In this document: piece after piece, positions 1 through 11,765 of the stretch
How the letters are laid out: every line of letters starts with the position of its first letter
How positions within the stretch are numbered: position 1 is the first letter of the stretch
DNA from: Epiperipatus broadwayi
Taxonomy: Eukaryota > Onychophora > Udeonychophora > Euonychophora > Peripatidae
NCBI GenBank assembly: GCA_028023455.1
Contig: JAQFVV010000031.1
Span: forward strand, 6,738,926 to 6,802,925
DNA length: 64,000 nt
Direction: 5' to 3'
The notes under the pieces: generated by a model
Told to the model about the DNA's origin: nothing
The model's database searches: none
Seen by the model: only the letters and a program-made list of their open reading frames with translations
Made by a program: the position numbers and the translations under genes

Positions 1-284
1 CAAGCTTTCCAGATTAGATTAGCAGTCAGTAATGGTCCTACTTTTTTTATTCACTAAACACAATGAAATTCAGGTGAACTTATTTAGAGTAAGAATTCAG
101 AATGACAAAATAAGAAAAGAAAAAGTTGCTTTTATAAAATTTTAGTTTTTTTTTTACAACTCATTTCAATTTTTTATTTTATTAACACATTAATTTGCAT
201 ACCACTTTCATTGCTTGGTTTTTCTATTATTATTGAAATGAGTAATATATTATTCATTTCTATATATATATATATATATATATA
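1..284. other. AT-rich sequence, no gene seen
   Basis: I see no coding or repeat signal except a TA microsatellite at about 262-285, which borders the next segment. Confidence 0.5.
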
Positions 285-2811
285 TTGTACCGGTATAAAT
301 CCACCACGCTTAATCATACACAGTACCCGAGTTCAAACCCAGTCCACGTTTAAGAATAATTTCCAAAACGCCAACTGAATTCAAACCCAAACCCCGGTAT
401 GACTAACCGATGATGACTTTATAACAGCACGGGGTTATCCCTTTTCTAGCTCAGCTTAGAACATGGACTAAATTCTTACAGTTAATGATATATAGGTTTA
501 TTAGACTCTAGATACTGGGACGGTCATTCATGTAACGTATATATTTAAGTTGCCAATACAGACAGTAAGTGGCTAAATAGACTTAGAGAGTAATAAGGTG
601 GAGGACACAAAAATTTAGATTAAATAAAATGTTTAATAAGCAAAATATAAAGCACATAAATAGAGTGTTAAATAAGACAAATAGAAAGCACATGAACATA
701 GTGTTATATAATAGAAATATACAGCATATAAATATAGTGTTATACAGTACGGTAAGACTTCATAAATCCTTTTGTATTTGGCTACTAGTCTTTAGTGAAC
801 GTTTTATTTAATAAACAAACTTATGCCAATAGCTGGGTAATTGAAGGATTGACGGGTGGTTAAAAGAATCAGAGTATTAGAGCACTGGAAAAATATTTAT
901 CTAAAGATTTTTATTAACTTATTTTATTAGAATAGGCTCGAGCCGGAACGTAGACGAACAGTGGAGGTGGTTTTATATAAATACGACATAAAGGATAGAT
1001 GTGCTGGTGGTTTTATATAAATACAACATGGAAGATAGATGAACTGGTGGTTGCCTGGATTCAAGAGCCCTACAGTAATCAATTGCGGTGCATTAACGGA
1101 ATACCGGGCGGCTTGTACTTTGACAAGGCTTAATGCCCCCAAGTAGTTCCGGGACACGACAACCAGCCGGGGTCATTTCGAACCCCGGTGATCCAAGAGA
1201 TTACCGGGAAAGAAAAACTGCTTTCATTCCCCAATGGTAGAATGGCGAGACGCTAACTTCAGCGAAGGGACGGCATTGCCACAGACGAAGGACGAATACT
1301 TGAAGCGGATTTTTTAAAAGAAATTATATAAAACCTGGAAACTATTTGTCTGTTTCTACGCCACAGGCTGAGATCCTTACCCCAATAAAACATAGCGGAC
1401 TTAAACTGACGGCGAAAACAATAATTAGTTAAATTTACTCTGAAACTCTAACCCTTCGGGTTGACAGGCGGTAGCGATAGTATCAAATTATTCAGTGAAT
1501 TATTTCTCATATTATACATAACATTAACGAACACTTTGAAACCATTATACATATATTTTACGATCGAACCTTAGATTGCAATTATAGGACAAATTAACAT
1601 AGACTAATAAAGTGACTTAACATTTATCAACTCGGAATGTGAAAGAATATTTAATTCAGAAAATAACATTACTTTTAAAATTAAATTGATCACTAGTTTA
1701 CACAGAGTTGGAAATATTACTATTGGCAATGTTTGTTTATGAAATAAGCAACATAAGAAAATATAAATGCATTCAGTTGAAATATTATTACTATTAATTA
1801 CAATTTTATAAATGATTTCTAAAGACTAGAGCGGAGGATTAAAAAGAAAAGAAAATTTACTGACAGGTTAAATAATAGCATTATAAATGATATAAAAACT
1901 TACATATGATTTACTTGATTGATAATATTAAGCATGTAAGAAAGTTAAAGTTCGTGTAACAAAGTTCTCTTCTTTCTTCCTCCAGCTTGGTTTGTGACGA
2001 ACGTAGGCGCGCATTTTTGAAAGTTATTTGTAAGGCATAGTAAATTTTGAGATTGGAAGTTGGAAATTCTGAAGTATATGAAACATGATCAAACAGCGGC
2101 ACGAGGATCCATATTGGCGGGCAGAGACCAGCTCCTGGCAATTAGCCCATCAACATTGCGATTCACTGGTAAACTTCTTAATAAGATATTTGAATTATTA
2201 TTAACTGCTGTGTTGTCTCGAGACTACCTCTCTCAAACACGACCAAAGTTAGAATGTAAGTTTTTTCTAGAATTTGCCACTGCTGACCTTTCCGACTTGT
2301 TTTTGTTTTAGGCTCCGCCTACTTCCTCAAGCTTGACCAACAATCAATTATCTGTTTTTAGCCATCTTTTAATTTAATACGCTATTTTTAAATTGACATA
2401 ATAATTACATATAAAAAATTCCTTACTAATTTTGAATACTACTTAATTGCTCTGTACATTTGTGCAATTAGATTTTAATTAAAAACACTGATCAAAGGAA
2501 TGTGATTTTTGATCAGTATTTTTAAACGACTTTATACAATTTTAAAACTAAAATTTAAAACAAATACGCCCGCACTGAAACTTTAAATTAAATGATATAA
2601 ATTCACAAACCACGCACACACGAATATTATTTCATGGTTTGTGACATTTATATACGGAAACTTTACATATTTATTTATAAACTATAGAATATATAACTAA
2701 TTTATATTATAACTTAAAATAGACAAAATCTCACTGCGGGCGAACAGTAGTTTGAATTACCGTACATAAAAACACCTGAAACGAAGATCGGTTCTCCGAT
2801 CTGTCTGTTTC
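285..2811. other. Unclassified segment between TA repeats, with a GC-richer core
   Basis: This segment starts with TGTACCGG directly after a TA run and ends with CA directly before the next TA run. Its core, about 920-1450, is clearly richer in GC than the surroundings. The core holds a two-copy tandem repeat of about 52 bp at 965-1050 and a short hairpin with CCGGGGT/ACCCCGG arms near 1169-1190. The TG...CA ends inside TA repeats would fit an LTR-like insertion, but I found no paired LTR, primer site or protein. I do not recognise the family. The short frames at 629-811 and 2060-2311 have no recognisable motif. Confidence 0.3.
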
Positions 2812-3704
2812 AATATATATATATTGTGCCCTTTTATATGGGTCACCATTTAAGTTTTGTGCTAATCTAGTGGAAAATTTTAAATTTAAGAAGTATTTTA
2901 AAATGTGTGATGTTAACTTTGCTTGTGGTAATGTTACCATAAGTTTAATTAAAGCAATCTATGAGTGTTTGATATGTGAATTGTGTTGATCTTGGGAAGA
3001 TATTTAAATGATGATGATTATGATGTAATACTGCATTAATATGTTTAATAACAAATGTTTGAAGCTAAAGTATTTAAAAGACAAGTTAAAATTAGACAAA
3101 AAATATTTATTTAATTTGAAATATATGTTAAAAGTGAATAAAAATATTTTAAATTATAAATACTTAAATTGAGATTAATATTTGATTTTAATCATATCAA
3201 ATAATTATTTTAAAATCTGTTGTAATATTTTATTTATTTTAAAAATAAATATTTATTTTAAAAAGCAATTGTTAAGTTTATTTTTAGACAAGCGTTCTTG
3301 TGTTATAAAGAACAGATGTTATACACACACGCGTGGAAGTTGTCTAATAAAGTTGCATAATTATTTTAAAAATCATGTTATAAATTTATAAATAATACGT
3401 GAGTTATCACGAGATAAAAATAAAGATATTAATGTAAAATATTAAATTTGATTTTAAAAAATATTACTTTAAAAATATAACGTATTTAAAAAGATTTAGT
3501 TTATTTTAAATGATCTTATAAAAGTTAAGATTTAAATTAAGTGAGAAAGAATATTTCAAAAGAATGTTTAATAGATTTAAATAAACGATAAATATTGTTT
3601 TGAAAGAATTTGATAAAATATTAAATATTAAATAAGTCATTATTTTATTTTTAATAGTGAGTTGATAAATATGTAAATAAGCAAAGTTTGATTGTTTAAT
3701 CGGA

Positions 3705-3740
3705 CCAATCAGATGTGGAGTCTCTTCCACTATAAAAGCT
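3705..3740 (+). promoter_or_regulatory. CCAAT box and TATA box inside the 4.2-kb element
   Basis: ACCAATCAGATG is followed about 25 bases later by CTATAAAAGCT. The inverted copy keeps both motifs at the matching place (ACCAATCAAATG and GTATAAAAGCT, minus strand, 47045-47080). Preservation of a spaced pair in two diverged copies suggests a real RNA polymerase II promoter, probably starting near 3760. Confidence 0.5.
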
Positions 3741-3963
3741 AGATTCAATTGTTGAGGGGGTCTCTCTACAATAAAACTTCTAAGTCGTTTGTGCTATTAA
3801 AAAATAGCTGAGTAAATTTATAAACGCTCTTAAAATCAGTTGTAAAATTATAAGAGTGTTATTGAATAATTTATAATATTTTAAAGTAATGAATATGCGG
3901 TAGAAACTTAATAATTCCCTATTATCTTCTCAATATCGAAACTCAATTTACGTACAAATAATC

Positions 3964-4176
3964 ATGGAAACCTCACACATCGGAGAAATATATCAGAAAC
4001 TTTATGCTATAGAAGTAACAGACGCTGGATTAGTACATAAAACTACAAGATGGAGAAAAGTAGTATTTTGGACTATAAATAGTTTTCAAAAGTTAAATTA
4101 CTATTGTCTATTACTAATAGATATTTTAAAGAAATATAAATATTTCTGTAAAAGAAAGTATTGTGACAAATTATAG
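3964..4176 (+). CDS. Small conserved frame downstream of the element promoter, function unknown
   Basis: The frame of 70 codons begins about 230 bases after the TATA box. Its first 37 codons (METSHIGEIYQKLYA..., then TRWRKVVFWT) align without gaps to a frame in the inverted copy on the minus strand at 46689-46820, which reads MGTSYIVKIYQKLYT... and ends in the same TRWRKVVFWT. After that point the copies diverge and the second hits a stop after 43 codons. Many differences change the amino acid, so the frame may be kept by chance rather than by selection. It might be a first exon or a leader peptide. I recognise no domain. Confidence 0.25.
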   Translation: METSHIGEIYQKLYAIEVTDAGLVHKTTRWRKVVFWTINSFQKLNYYCLLLIDILKKYKYFCKRKYCDKL

Positions 4177-7100
4177 AAGTAAAATATGTATCTTAAGGAA
4201 AGATATAAGAAGCGGTAATAATTTTAAATAAATACTTGCCTTGTTAAGTCTTTATGCTTAAAAGACTAGAGATTGATAATTTGAAAAGGCAAATATATTA
4301 TAAGTATAAGTATTTTAAAAAATCGTAATATAATAAAATTATTTTATTAAAGTTATCTAAACGCTGGACGTTATAGATGGAAAAATTAATTCTTACCGGA
4401 ATATGGTATTTACAAATGCGCAAGTAATACATGGATATCCAAATCAAGTTAAACTAAGCCAAGCCAAACTAAGTTAATTTAAAATAATCGAAGGATAATT
4501 TTATAAATCATAACTTAGTTTTGAAATAATAACCTTTTGGACAATATTTTATGAAGATCTGAATTCAGAAACAGAACTTATAAACTATTTTTTAATTTTG
4601 TTTATTTTATTTGTGGGAACTTATTATTTTCTTTAAAAGAACGTTATCATTTTTTTTTTATTATAAACTTTCAAGAAACACGTGATTCAATGGAACAGGA
4701 AATAGTGTTCTATTGACTTTATACGGAGGATATTTGTTAGAACTTTTATGGTAGGACAAAAATCGACGCTGGACTATGTAATATGATTTTATTTTATTTA
4801 TTTAACATAAAATTTAAATATTATTAAACTCTTAAAAAGTAGGTTAGGTACATTTATTAAATAGTAACTTAAAAATAATATAATAATTAATTATATAAAC
4901 TTATTTATAATTAATATAACACGGAATATTCTAATGAATGTTTATGAGTGAAAATGTGAATGATTTTTATTTTATGAAGCTGCAAATTCCGAAGAATACT
5001 GGATAGCAGAATGGACAATATTATTATTATGGTAAAAAATATTGTATAATGATTTTCAATGAATTTAATATGTTTTTCGTTAGATCAACTGAATATTATG
5101 TTGTTGTAGAATGAATGGATAAATATATTATGAAAACACATACATTATATTGACAACAAACTTTATTAAAATATGCATAATTTTTTAATTTATAATATAA
5201 ACATGATACAACATTACGTAAGAGCTTAGAAATAATTATATGATTCTTTCGTAAATAATTTTGATATTTTTATTTATGCTTAGTATTAAAATGATGTTTA
5301 TTATTTATCTTAATAATTATTTTATTTTTGCAAGTCAGAAAAGGATTTTAAAAGTCTATTTTATTTTCTGTTTATTAGATAAGTTAAGTTACGTTTTAGG
5401 TAGAGGCTTATATTTAGATTAAAAAGTTTACTAAGTATAGACAATATAGTATGAGTAATTTGGATAATGAATATTTTATTTGAAGTTGATATTTGTTTTC
5501 CGGAAAATGTTTTAAATGAGTTTAGAATATGTTTTATAGATAGAAATTTATTAGAAAGGTTAGTAAAGCACATAGGGTAAAATAATGATTTTACACAGAA
5601 AGGAATCATAAAATTTATCTAATGTAATGTTTTATGAATTTAAAATTGATAAATGATTTAAATATTAATGTTTGAATAATACAGATATAGAATGCATATT
5701 TTATAAAACATATAACAGGAATTACATTAGGTGGAATATAATTATAGCCAATCATTTGTTTTACATTATAAAGAGATATTGATTTTATATAAAGATATTA
5801 AGCAATGCTAGTAATAAAGTGAATACATGATAATACATTATAAATGATATTTAATTAATGTAGTTATTTAATAGGTAAAGCTACATTAGGTACACATGCT
5901 ACATAAATAGTTTTGACATGTATTGTTATTTGTAGTAATTGAAGTACATTACTAGTTATTTTAAAAATCTACGTTTTTGGAAAAACACACTGTAATATTA
6001 TTAATATAGCATTTGAAGGAATGTGTAATTGCTTATTAAGTACATGAGTTAATAACAGTGTAAGCCTCTTATATTTGTATTTCTTATTTTTTATTTATTT
6101 GTTGTCATAAATTTTAAACTGTAAATAATGTAAATAAATTTTATTTGAAGTTATTGTAAATAAATTTGTTAATTTGTTTTAAAAGTGTGTCGAGTTTCAT
6201 TATTTTTCACCTCAACATTTTGACATCAGATGATTTGAAATAAACATAATATTTGCACAAAATTGAATTTGTTATTATTATTTAGAAATGAATACAATAT
6301 TTGCTTAACATTATTTTATAAGAATTGATGGACATGAATATAAATATTACAATGGTCATAAGATGATTATAATATACATTATAAGAATACAGTATTGTTT
6401 ATTGCCACAGATTATTAAGTATAAGATTTTGATCTATTTTAAAAATGAAGATACCATATAAAATAAAAGATATACATATAATTGTTTATTTATTTAATGA
6501 TTGATTATATAATAGAAATAGATGAGATTAAATTACACTCTAAGATTAGTATTATTTATTATTATTATTAAAATAAGTTAGGTGTATTTAAGTTTGATAT
6601 AAAATCCCACATCATACTTATTTACATAATTTATTATTATTTTAAAACTTAGAAGAACCTGAGATTATTTAATTATATTTTAAGTTAAAAGTTAGGAATT
6701 ATTTTAGTATTATCAAAGATAATTTATTTCATTTAAAAGCCATAAGAATGCTATAGATGTAGTGGTAAGGTGATAAGGTAGTGGTAGTATTCTTATGCCA
6801 TTGAGACAGTATCTTGGGAGATATTGACTCAGTGTAAATCTGCTTATTACTTTGTAACTTTACTTCGCAGTCTCATAATTTTATAAATACTTATTTAATT
6901 AGTATAATCTAGAACTATATTGATTTTGATGATTGATAATAAATTTAATTAAGATATGATAATATAAAAAGTATATTAAAGATAGATATGCAAATTTTAA
7001 TTAAGCAGAATAATGTAACTGAGCTAGTTGTATTTTAAACTATTTTATATATCCAGAAGTAAGGGTACAATATATATATATAATAAATAAAATATCTGTT

Positions 7101-7179
7101 AATTAAAAACAATATTGTAATTATAATTGAAATAATATTTTTAACGGTTTATAAACAATTACAAACAATCTTAAAATCC

Positions 7180-7220
7180 ACAGAAGTACTTTCGGTTACT
7201 TTCTAACCTGCCTCAACTGC
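7180..7220 (-). ncRNA. Hammerhead-like fold at the end of PLE-B, minus arm
   Basis: On the minus strand, a GGTTA/TAACC stem II is followed by CGAAA and the self-complementary AGTACT. The core before stem II is TTGAGGCA instead of CUGANGA, so it is probably weak or inactive. Here the outer stem I pairs GCAG with CTGT, which is imperfect; the opposite arm keeps CTGC. Confidence 0.35.
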
Positions 7221-7257
7221 CATTAAATTCAAAAACCAAAAGCGGAAGCAAACGTCA

Positions 7258-7640
7258 TCAATTCAAATTCCACGAATCTCGTATTTTAATGTTAGAAGCT
7301 TGTCGATTTATTAAATGCATTTTATTCCTTTTTATAAAAATTGCCTCTTTAATTTTTCTTTTACTATGGTTTCTCTCTTCATGAAGAATTTTCACATTTT
7401 CAAAATTAAATTTAAATTTATATTTACATGTTTTTTCATGATCAAAGAAAACTGAAGAAGATATTAAATCACCATTATTTTTATTTTTTACATGCTTATG
7501 TAATAATTCATGTTCCTTCAATCTTTTCTCAATACTGCACCTAGATTTACCTATATATGATAGCATACAATCACAAAAAATTTGATATATGACATTACTT
7601 TTTTGCTTGACACGTATGACATCCTTAGAATTATTGACTA
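7258..7640 (-). pseudogene. PLE-B GIY-YIG endonuclease fragment
   Basis: The frame reads VIYQIFCDCMLSYIG, the IY...YIG signature of the GIY-YIG nuclease fused to the reverse transcriptase in Penelope-like elements. The Cys pair (CDC) and later residues (RCSIEKRLKEHE, then HEKTC) match the PLE version, in which a Cys/His cluster lies within or before the nuclease core. The enzyme would nick target DNA to prime reverse transcription in the nucleus. The open part from the first Met is 102 codons (7258-7566), but the frame stays open upstream to about 7640. A one-base deletion near 7667, compared with the opposite arm, breaks the join to the upstream coding part. The copy is dead. Confidence 0.75.
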
Positions 7641-7902
7641 ATTTATTAATATTGTTTGGAACATAGAATAAACATTAAACACATTCTTATATAAATCCTT
7701 AAAAAAATTTACTTGTGGATTTGAAATAAATGGAATAGATATCCATTTTTTTATTATTAATCTTCATTTCTTTTAAATTATCATAATTTTTTTTAAATTG
7801 ACATAAAGTATTGTTTATTTGTTCCATTTTATAACCGACATCAATCAATTCCTTGGCAAATATCTCAATTTGGCAAATATCTCAATATTTTTTAGTTTAT
7901 CA

Positions 7903-8520
7903 CTAAAAAATATTGAGATATTTGCCAAGGAATTGATTGATGTCGGTTATAAAATGGAACAAATAAACAATACTTTATGTCAATTTAAAAAAAATTATGA
8001 TAATTTAAAAGAAATGAAGATTAATAATAAAAAAATGGATATCTATTCCATTTATTTCAAATCCACAAATAAATTTTTTTAAGGATTTATATAAGAATGT
8101 GTTTAATGTTTCATTCTACGTTCCAAACAATATTAATAAATTAGTCAATAATTCTAAGGATGTCATACCTGTCAAGCAAAAAAGTAATGTCATATATCAA
8201 ATTTTTTGTGATTGTATGCTATCATATATAGGTGAATCTAGGTGCAGTATTGAGAAAAGATTGAAGGAACATGAATTATTATATAAGCGTGTAAAAAATA
8301 AAAATAATGGTGATTTAATATCTTCTTCAGTTTTCTTTGATCATGAAAAAACATGTAAATATAAATTTAAATTTAATTTTGAAAAGTGAAAATTCTTCAT
8401 GAAGAGAGAAACCATAGTAAAAGAAAAACTAAAGAGGCAATTTTTATAAACAGGAATAAAACGCATTTAATAAATCGACAAGCTTCTAACATTAAAATAC
8501 GAAATTCGTGGAATTTGAAT
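7903..8520 (+). pseudogene. PLE-B reverse transcriptase tail and GIY-YIG endonuclease, frameshifted
   Basis: Three frames must be combined. The first (to 8082) reads FAKELIDVGYKMEQINNTL, typical of the segment after the PLE reverse transcriptase palm and thumb. An extra A in a run near 8030 shifts the frame, which then continues through the linker (FYVPNNINKLV, then VIPVKQKSNVIYQIF) into the nuclease (SYIGESRCSIEKRLKEHE). A one-base deletion near 8386 shifts it again before the final Asn-rich tail. The opposite arm is intact at 8386 but broken at the linker, so the two arms have mutated independently since they formed. Confidence 0.75.
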
Positions 8521-8560
8521 TGATGATGTTTGCTTCCGCTTTTGGTTTTTGAATTTAATG

Positions 8561-8601
8561 GCAGTTGAGGCAGGTTAGAAAGTAACCGAAAGTACTTCTG
8601 C
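8561..8601 (+). ncRNA. Hammerhead-like fold at the end of PLE-B, plus arm
   Basis: GCAG and CTGC form stem I, GGTTA and TAACC form stem II, then CGAAA and the palindromic AGTACT follow. The core TTGAGGCA departs from CUGANGA. Hammerhead motifs are known from PLE terminal repeats, and the position beyond the nuclease stop fits that. Confidence 0.4.
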
Positions 8602-8656
8602 GGATTTTAAGATTGTTTGTACTTGTTTATAAACAGTTAAAAATATTATTTCAAAT

Positions 8657-9060
8657 ATATATATATATATATATATTATATATGTTTATAAACCGTTAAA
8701 AATATTATTTCAATATATATATATATATATTACAGGACAGATAATTTATCTTATTTTTAATGATATGTAGTATTGACACTCATTTATTTTTATATATGTA
8801 AATAAATACTTACAACCCAAAATATATTGTGGTTAAAATTATCAGATATGTTAGTAAAGATAAAGTGATTATTAATTAATAAAAGAATAAGAAATAAAAT
8901 GTAAACTATCACTTTAGAGTAATGTTTTTCTATCCCTTTTCTGGAAAAAATATTGTGAGCCCTTATCTCTAATTGATGTTTTTTTTTTGTTTAATTTTTC
9001 TATACAAGTCAATATATTTATATAAATGTGAATTCATAGTATTAGAATAAGTTCTAAAAA
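8657..9060. repeat. TA microsatellites and unassigned AT-rich sequence
   Basis: TA runs lie at 8657-8680 and 8715-8731. I see no gene in the rest. Confidence 0.5.
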
Positions 9061-9357
9061 AAGTGATGTGATGTGATGTATTGTGGCTTTTCCTTAAATG
9101 AAGTCAATAATATCTCAGCAATTATGCCCAGATAAACCTGTTAGCCACATTATTTTCCATTCCCCACTCTAAATTTTTTCATATTCTGCTTCATCTTATT
9201 TCCACAACATGTGATGTATGCGATGCATTTGGCTTCTCCTTAAACAAAGTCAAGAATATCTCAGCAATTATGCCCAGATAAACCTGTTAGCCACTTTATT
9301 TTCCATTCCCCACTTTAAGTCTTCCCATATTCTGCCCCATCCCATTTCCACAACATA
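9061..9357 (-). repeat. LINE 3' end: two 146-bp repeat units and a short-repeat tail
   Basis: Two diverged direct repeats (for example CTCAGCAATTATGCCCAG at 9114 and 9260) lie just downstream of the minus-strand LINE fragment at 9405-9950. The outermost bases are (GTGAT)n, which on the minus strand would be the kind of short-repeat 3' tail seen in some LINE clades. A 60-bp piece of the same sequence lies inside the MITE at 35512-35570. Confidence 0.5.
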
Positions 9358-9404
9358 ATCTTTGTCAACTCTATGGCCTTTATATCTAAACCCCCCTTAT
9401 CTTT

Positions 9405-9950
9405 TCACCAACTCAGCATAAAAACTAATAATTCACTTTCTGTATAGTCACTTTGTTCATACCTATTCTCCCATAACTTCATTATATGTACCCTTTCTGC
9501 TTTCAAGCATTTACATCCAATCAACATATGCCTAATATTTTCTATACTTTCCTTACACAATTTGCACACTAAATCACCCATAGTTTTCCATTTACATGTA
9601 TATTCTCTTGTTGCTAAAGATTCCATTCGAGCCTTAAACAATAAACTACTTTCCTTACTATTATCATAAATTAACTCGCATCCAATATTCTGTTTACTTC
9701 TATATATATTTAAACTCTTCTTACCCTCCATTCTAGTTCTCCATCTTTCCAACTCCTTATTTTTTATTAATGTTTCTATTCTTATATCCCATTCCTTACC
9801 ACAATAACAATCAACAATCCTCCTATCACAATAATCCCACCTTTTATGCAAGTATACTGATATAAATTCTTTATCCAAAACTTTTGCATACCGCATTACC
9901 TTTCTCACCCTTCTTGTTACCTGCCCTTTACTCATAACCCAATTAAACAC
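9405..9950 (-). pseudogene. LINE ORF2 C-terminal region with a Cys/His cluster
   Basis: This 181-codon frame ends with CKLCKESIENIRHMLIGCKC, a C-x2-C...H...C cluster typical of the region after the reverse transcriptase in many LINEs. It follows a basic stretch (KKSLNIYRSKQ) and LLFKARMESLATREY, which are also typical of that region. The reverse transcriptase and endonuclease themselves are missing, so the copy is truncated on the 5' side. The remaining part is open throughout, which suggests a fairly recent insertion. I cannot assign the clade with certainty. Confidence 0.6.
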
Positions 9951-9957
9951 TATTTTG

Positions 9958-10794
9958 GCTATTCAAAGTACTTGTTATTGTACTGAAGTGCCACCTATTT
10001 AGCTATTATATTTTTACTACACGGAAGCTTCCAGAAATAATATTATGAAATCACCATTTATCCATGAAAATAGTAGAATTAATGTATAAATAATGTTAAT
10101 ATTACAGGTGTTAAAAATAAGACAAATTGTTTACCCTCAAATATATATATATGATTTCAAAATAATTTCAGCTGTGTTTTAAATCTGGTTAATATATATA
10201 TATAATAAATTAATCTTATAATAATTACAATACAGAATGTAAATGCTATTGGTGAAATTTGATATTGCTTCAGAAATCTGACTGTGGGTTAACGTTTATT
10301 TATATAAATGATATTGATGTGTAAAATGTTATACAGTTAATTTTACTTTGTTTTATTATATAAAAGATATTGAAAATCGATATTATAACAAGTTGAAAAT
10401 AAAGATTAAAATATAATGTGTTATTAAGTGAGAAAAAATAATTTTAATTGTTTTGATGTGAAGAAATAATTTAAATTATTTTGAAAAAAAGTTTAAAAAT
10501 GAAATCAAGTTAGAAAAGAGAAAATTAACATTAGTGGTAATTTCATAAGCGAGTATTTAAAATGTTTATTTCAAAAGAAAAATAGAAAGATACTGCAAGC
10601 TGTGTTACAAAACTATTTGTGTAAAATACCAAAAAAAATAAAAAAAAAATATTTGTGTAAAATAATTAAGAGTTGATTCAAGCGTAAAATATTTTAGTTA
10701 TTTTCCATTTAATGTAGATAATGAAAAATTAAGTTCTAATAAGAAATGATGTAATCATCAATTATGATGTCATTAGTTTTCCGCAATGTAAAAA
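9958..10794. other. AT-rich sequence, no gene seen
   Basis: It holds short TA runs near 10141 and 10194 and no recognisable coding or repeat family. Confidence 0.5.
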
Positions 10795-10860
10795 TTGGAT
10801 GTTCTGAACTTCCCCATTCTTTTAAAATACATCTAAATAAAGATATAATAAAAGACAAAT

Positions 10861-10913
10861 GACCCCCATGATGCATTTCCTGCTGAACCAGCACTCATAA
10901 GTTGGCCCAGGTC
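10861..10913 (-). ncRNA. Hammerhead ribozyme, R3 unit 1
   Basis: Read on the minus strand: GACC...CCAA (stem I), core CTTATGA (one change from CUGAUGA), stem II TGCTG/CAGCA, GAAA, self-complementary ATGCAT, then C (cleavage site) and the 3' side of stem I. The core change probably weakens it. Confidence 0.55.
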
Positions 10914-11298
10914 ACAATCTCTCATATGCATCTATATTACATGCAAAGTATTTATCTAGAGTAAATTGTTACACTTTCATTTACCATTGTCAAACTTCCT
11001 CCACTCACAACTTTGACGCCATCCATTTCAGATAAATACACTAATGATTATTACTAATCATTTTCGAAACTAGAGATTATCTCCAGCACAGATACAAACT
11101 TTAAACCTCAGTTAAAGATTAATATATCTGATTTTTATTTATTTTAAAATTAATATATCTGATTTTTATTTATTTTACATATGCAGAGTTATTAATCTTT
11201 CTTTTTCTCATGTGTAATATCTTATAGACATAATAACACCTCCATACTTCCCCATTCTTTTTAAATTTACTTAAATAAAGATATAATAAAATACAAAT

Positions 11299-11351
11299 GT
11301 CCCCCAAGATGCATTTTCTGCTGAACTAACACTCATCAGTTGGCCCATGTC
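11299..11351 (-). ncRNA. Hammerhead ribozyme, R3 unit 2
   Basis: The minus strand has an intact CTGATGA core, GAAA and the ATGCAT stem III followed by C, with CCAA/TTGG closing stem I. Stem II (TGTTA...CAGCA) has lost some pairs compared with unit 1. Confidence 0.6.
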
Positions 11352-11712
11352 ACTATCACTATCTCTCATATATATCTTTATTATCTGAAAAGTATTTATC
11401 TGTAGTAAATTGTTATATTTCATTTACCATTGTCAAACTTCCTACACTCACAACTTTGACAACATCCATTTCACATAAATACACTAATGATTATTACTAA
11501 TCATTTTCGAAACTAGAGATTATTTCTAGCACAGATATAAACTTTAAACCTCAGTTAAAGATTAATATATCTGATTTTTTTTTAATTTACACACACGGAG
11601 TTATTTACCTTTTTCTGTCCCGTATATAATATCTTTATAGATATAATAAACATCTCCATACTTCCCCATTCTTTTTAAATACATATAAATAAAGATATAA
11701 TAAAAGACAAAT

Positions 11713-11765
11713 GACCCCCAAGATGCATTTCTTGCTGAACCACCACTCATCAATTGGCCCAGGTC
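11713..11765 (-). ncRNA. Hammerhead ribozyme, R3 unit 3
   Basis: The minus strand has core TTGATGA, GAAA, ATGCAT and C. Stem I is well preserved: GACC pairs with GGTC and CCAA with TTGG, separated by an internal loop. Confidence 0.55.

Larger units (their letters stand above)
2824..7069 (+). mobile_element. 4.2-kb AT-rich element, copy 1 of an inverted pair
   Basis: The whole segment aligns collinearly with the reverse complement of 43791-48005, at roughly 80-85% identity where I compared bases. Both copies start TGTGCCC, end GGGTACA and lie directly between TA microsatellites. The two ends are imperfect inverted repeats (TGTGCCCTT against TGTACCCTT). It contains a promoter-like CCAAT/TATAAAAG pair near 3705-3737, a small open frame at 3964-4176, and AATAAA-rich sequence at about 6120-6170. 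No transposase or reverse transcriptase is visible. It could be a non-autonomous DNA transposon, an unusually long solo LTR, or an inverted segmental duplication. TA-rich targets and TG...CA ends fit an LTR; the length does not. Confidence 0.6.
7122..7895 (-). mobile_element. Penelope-like element B, truncated, minus arm of a palindrome
   Basis: This is a 5'-truncated PLE end pointing left. It pairs with 7903-8656 as a near-perfect palindrome with a very short spacer, and both outer ends lie at TA-rich sequence. The arm carries the last part of the reverse transcriptase and the GIY-YIG endonuclease. It has an extra short duplication (TGGCAAATATCTCAA twice) near the centre. Confidence 0.8.
7903..8656 (+). 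mobile_element. Penelope-like element B, truncated, plus arm of the palindrome
   Basis: This arm mirrors 7122-7895 and points right, so the two 3' ends face outward. After the end, a TA run at 8657-8680 is followed by a second copy of the last 30-odd bases (about 8683-8714) and another TA run. Confidence 0.8.

Noticed and set aside
1100-1300. rRNA or tRNA gene fragment in the GC-richer part
   Set aside because: No stretch matches conserved rRNA sequences I know and no cloverleaf can be drawn.
11041-11100. Second hammerhead in R3 units (CTAATGATT...TCGAAACTAG)
   Set aside because: GAAAC is present but stems II and I cannot be formed convincingly.
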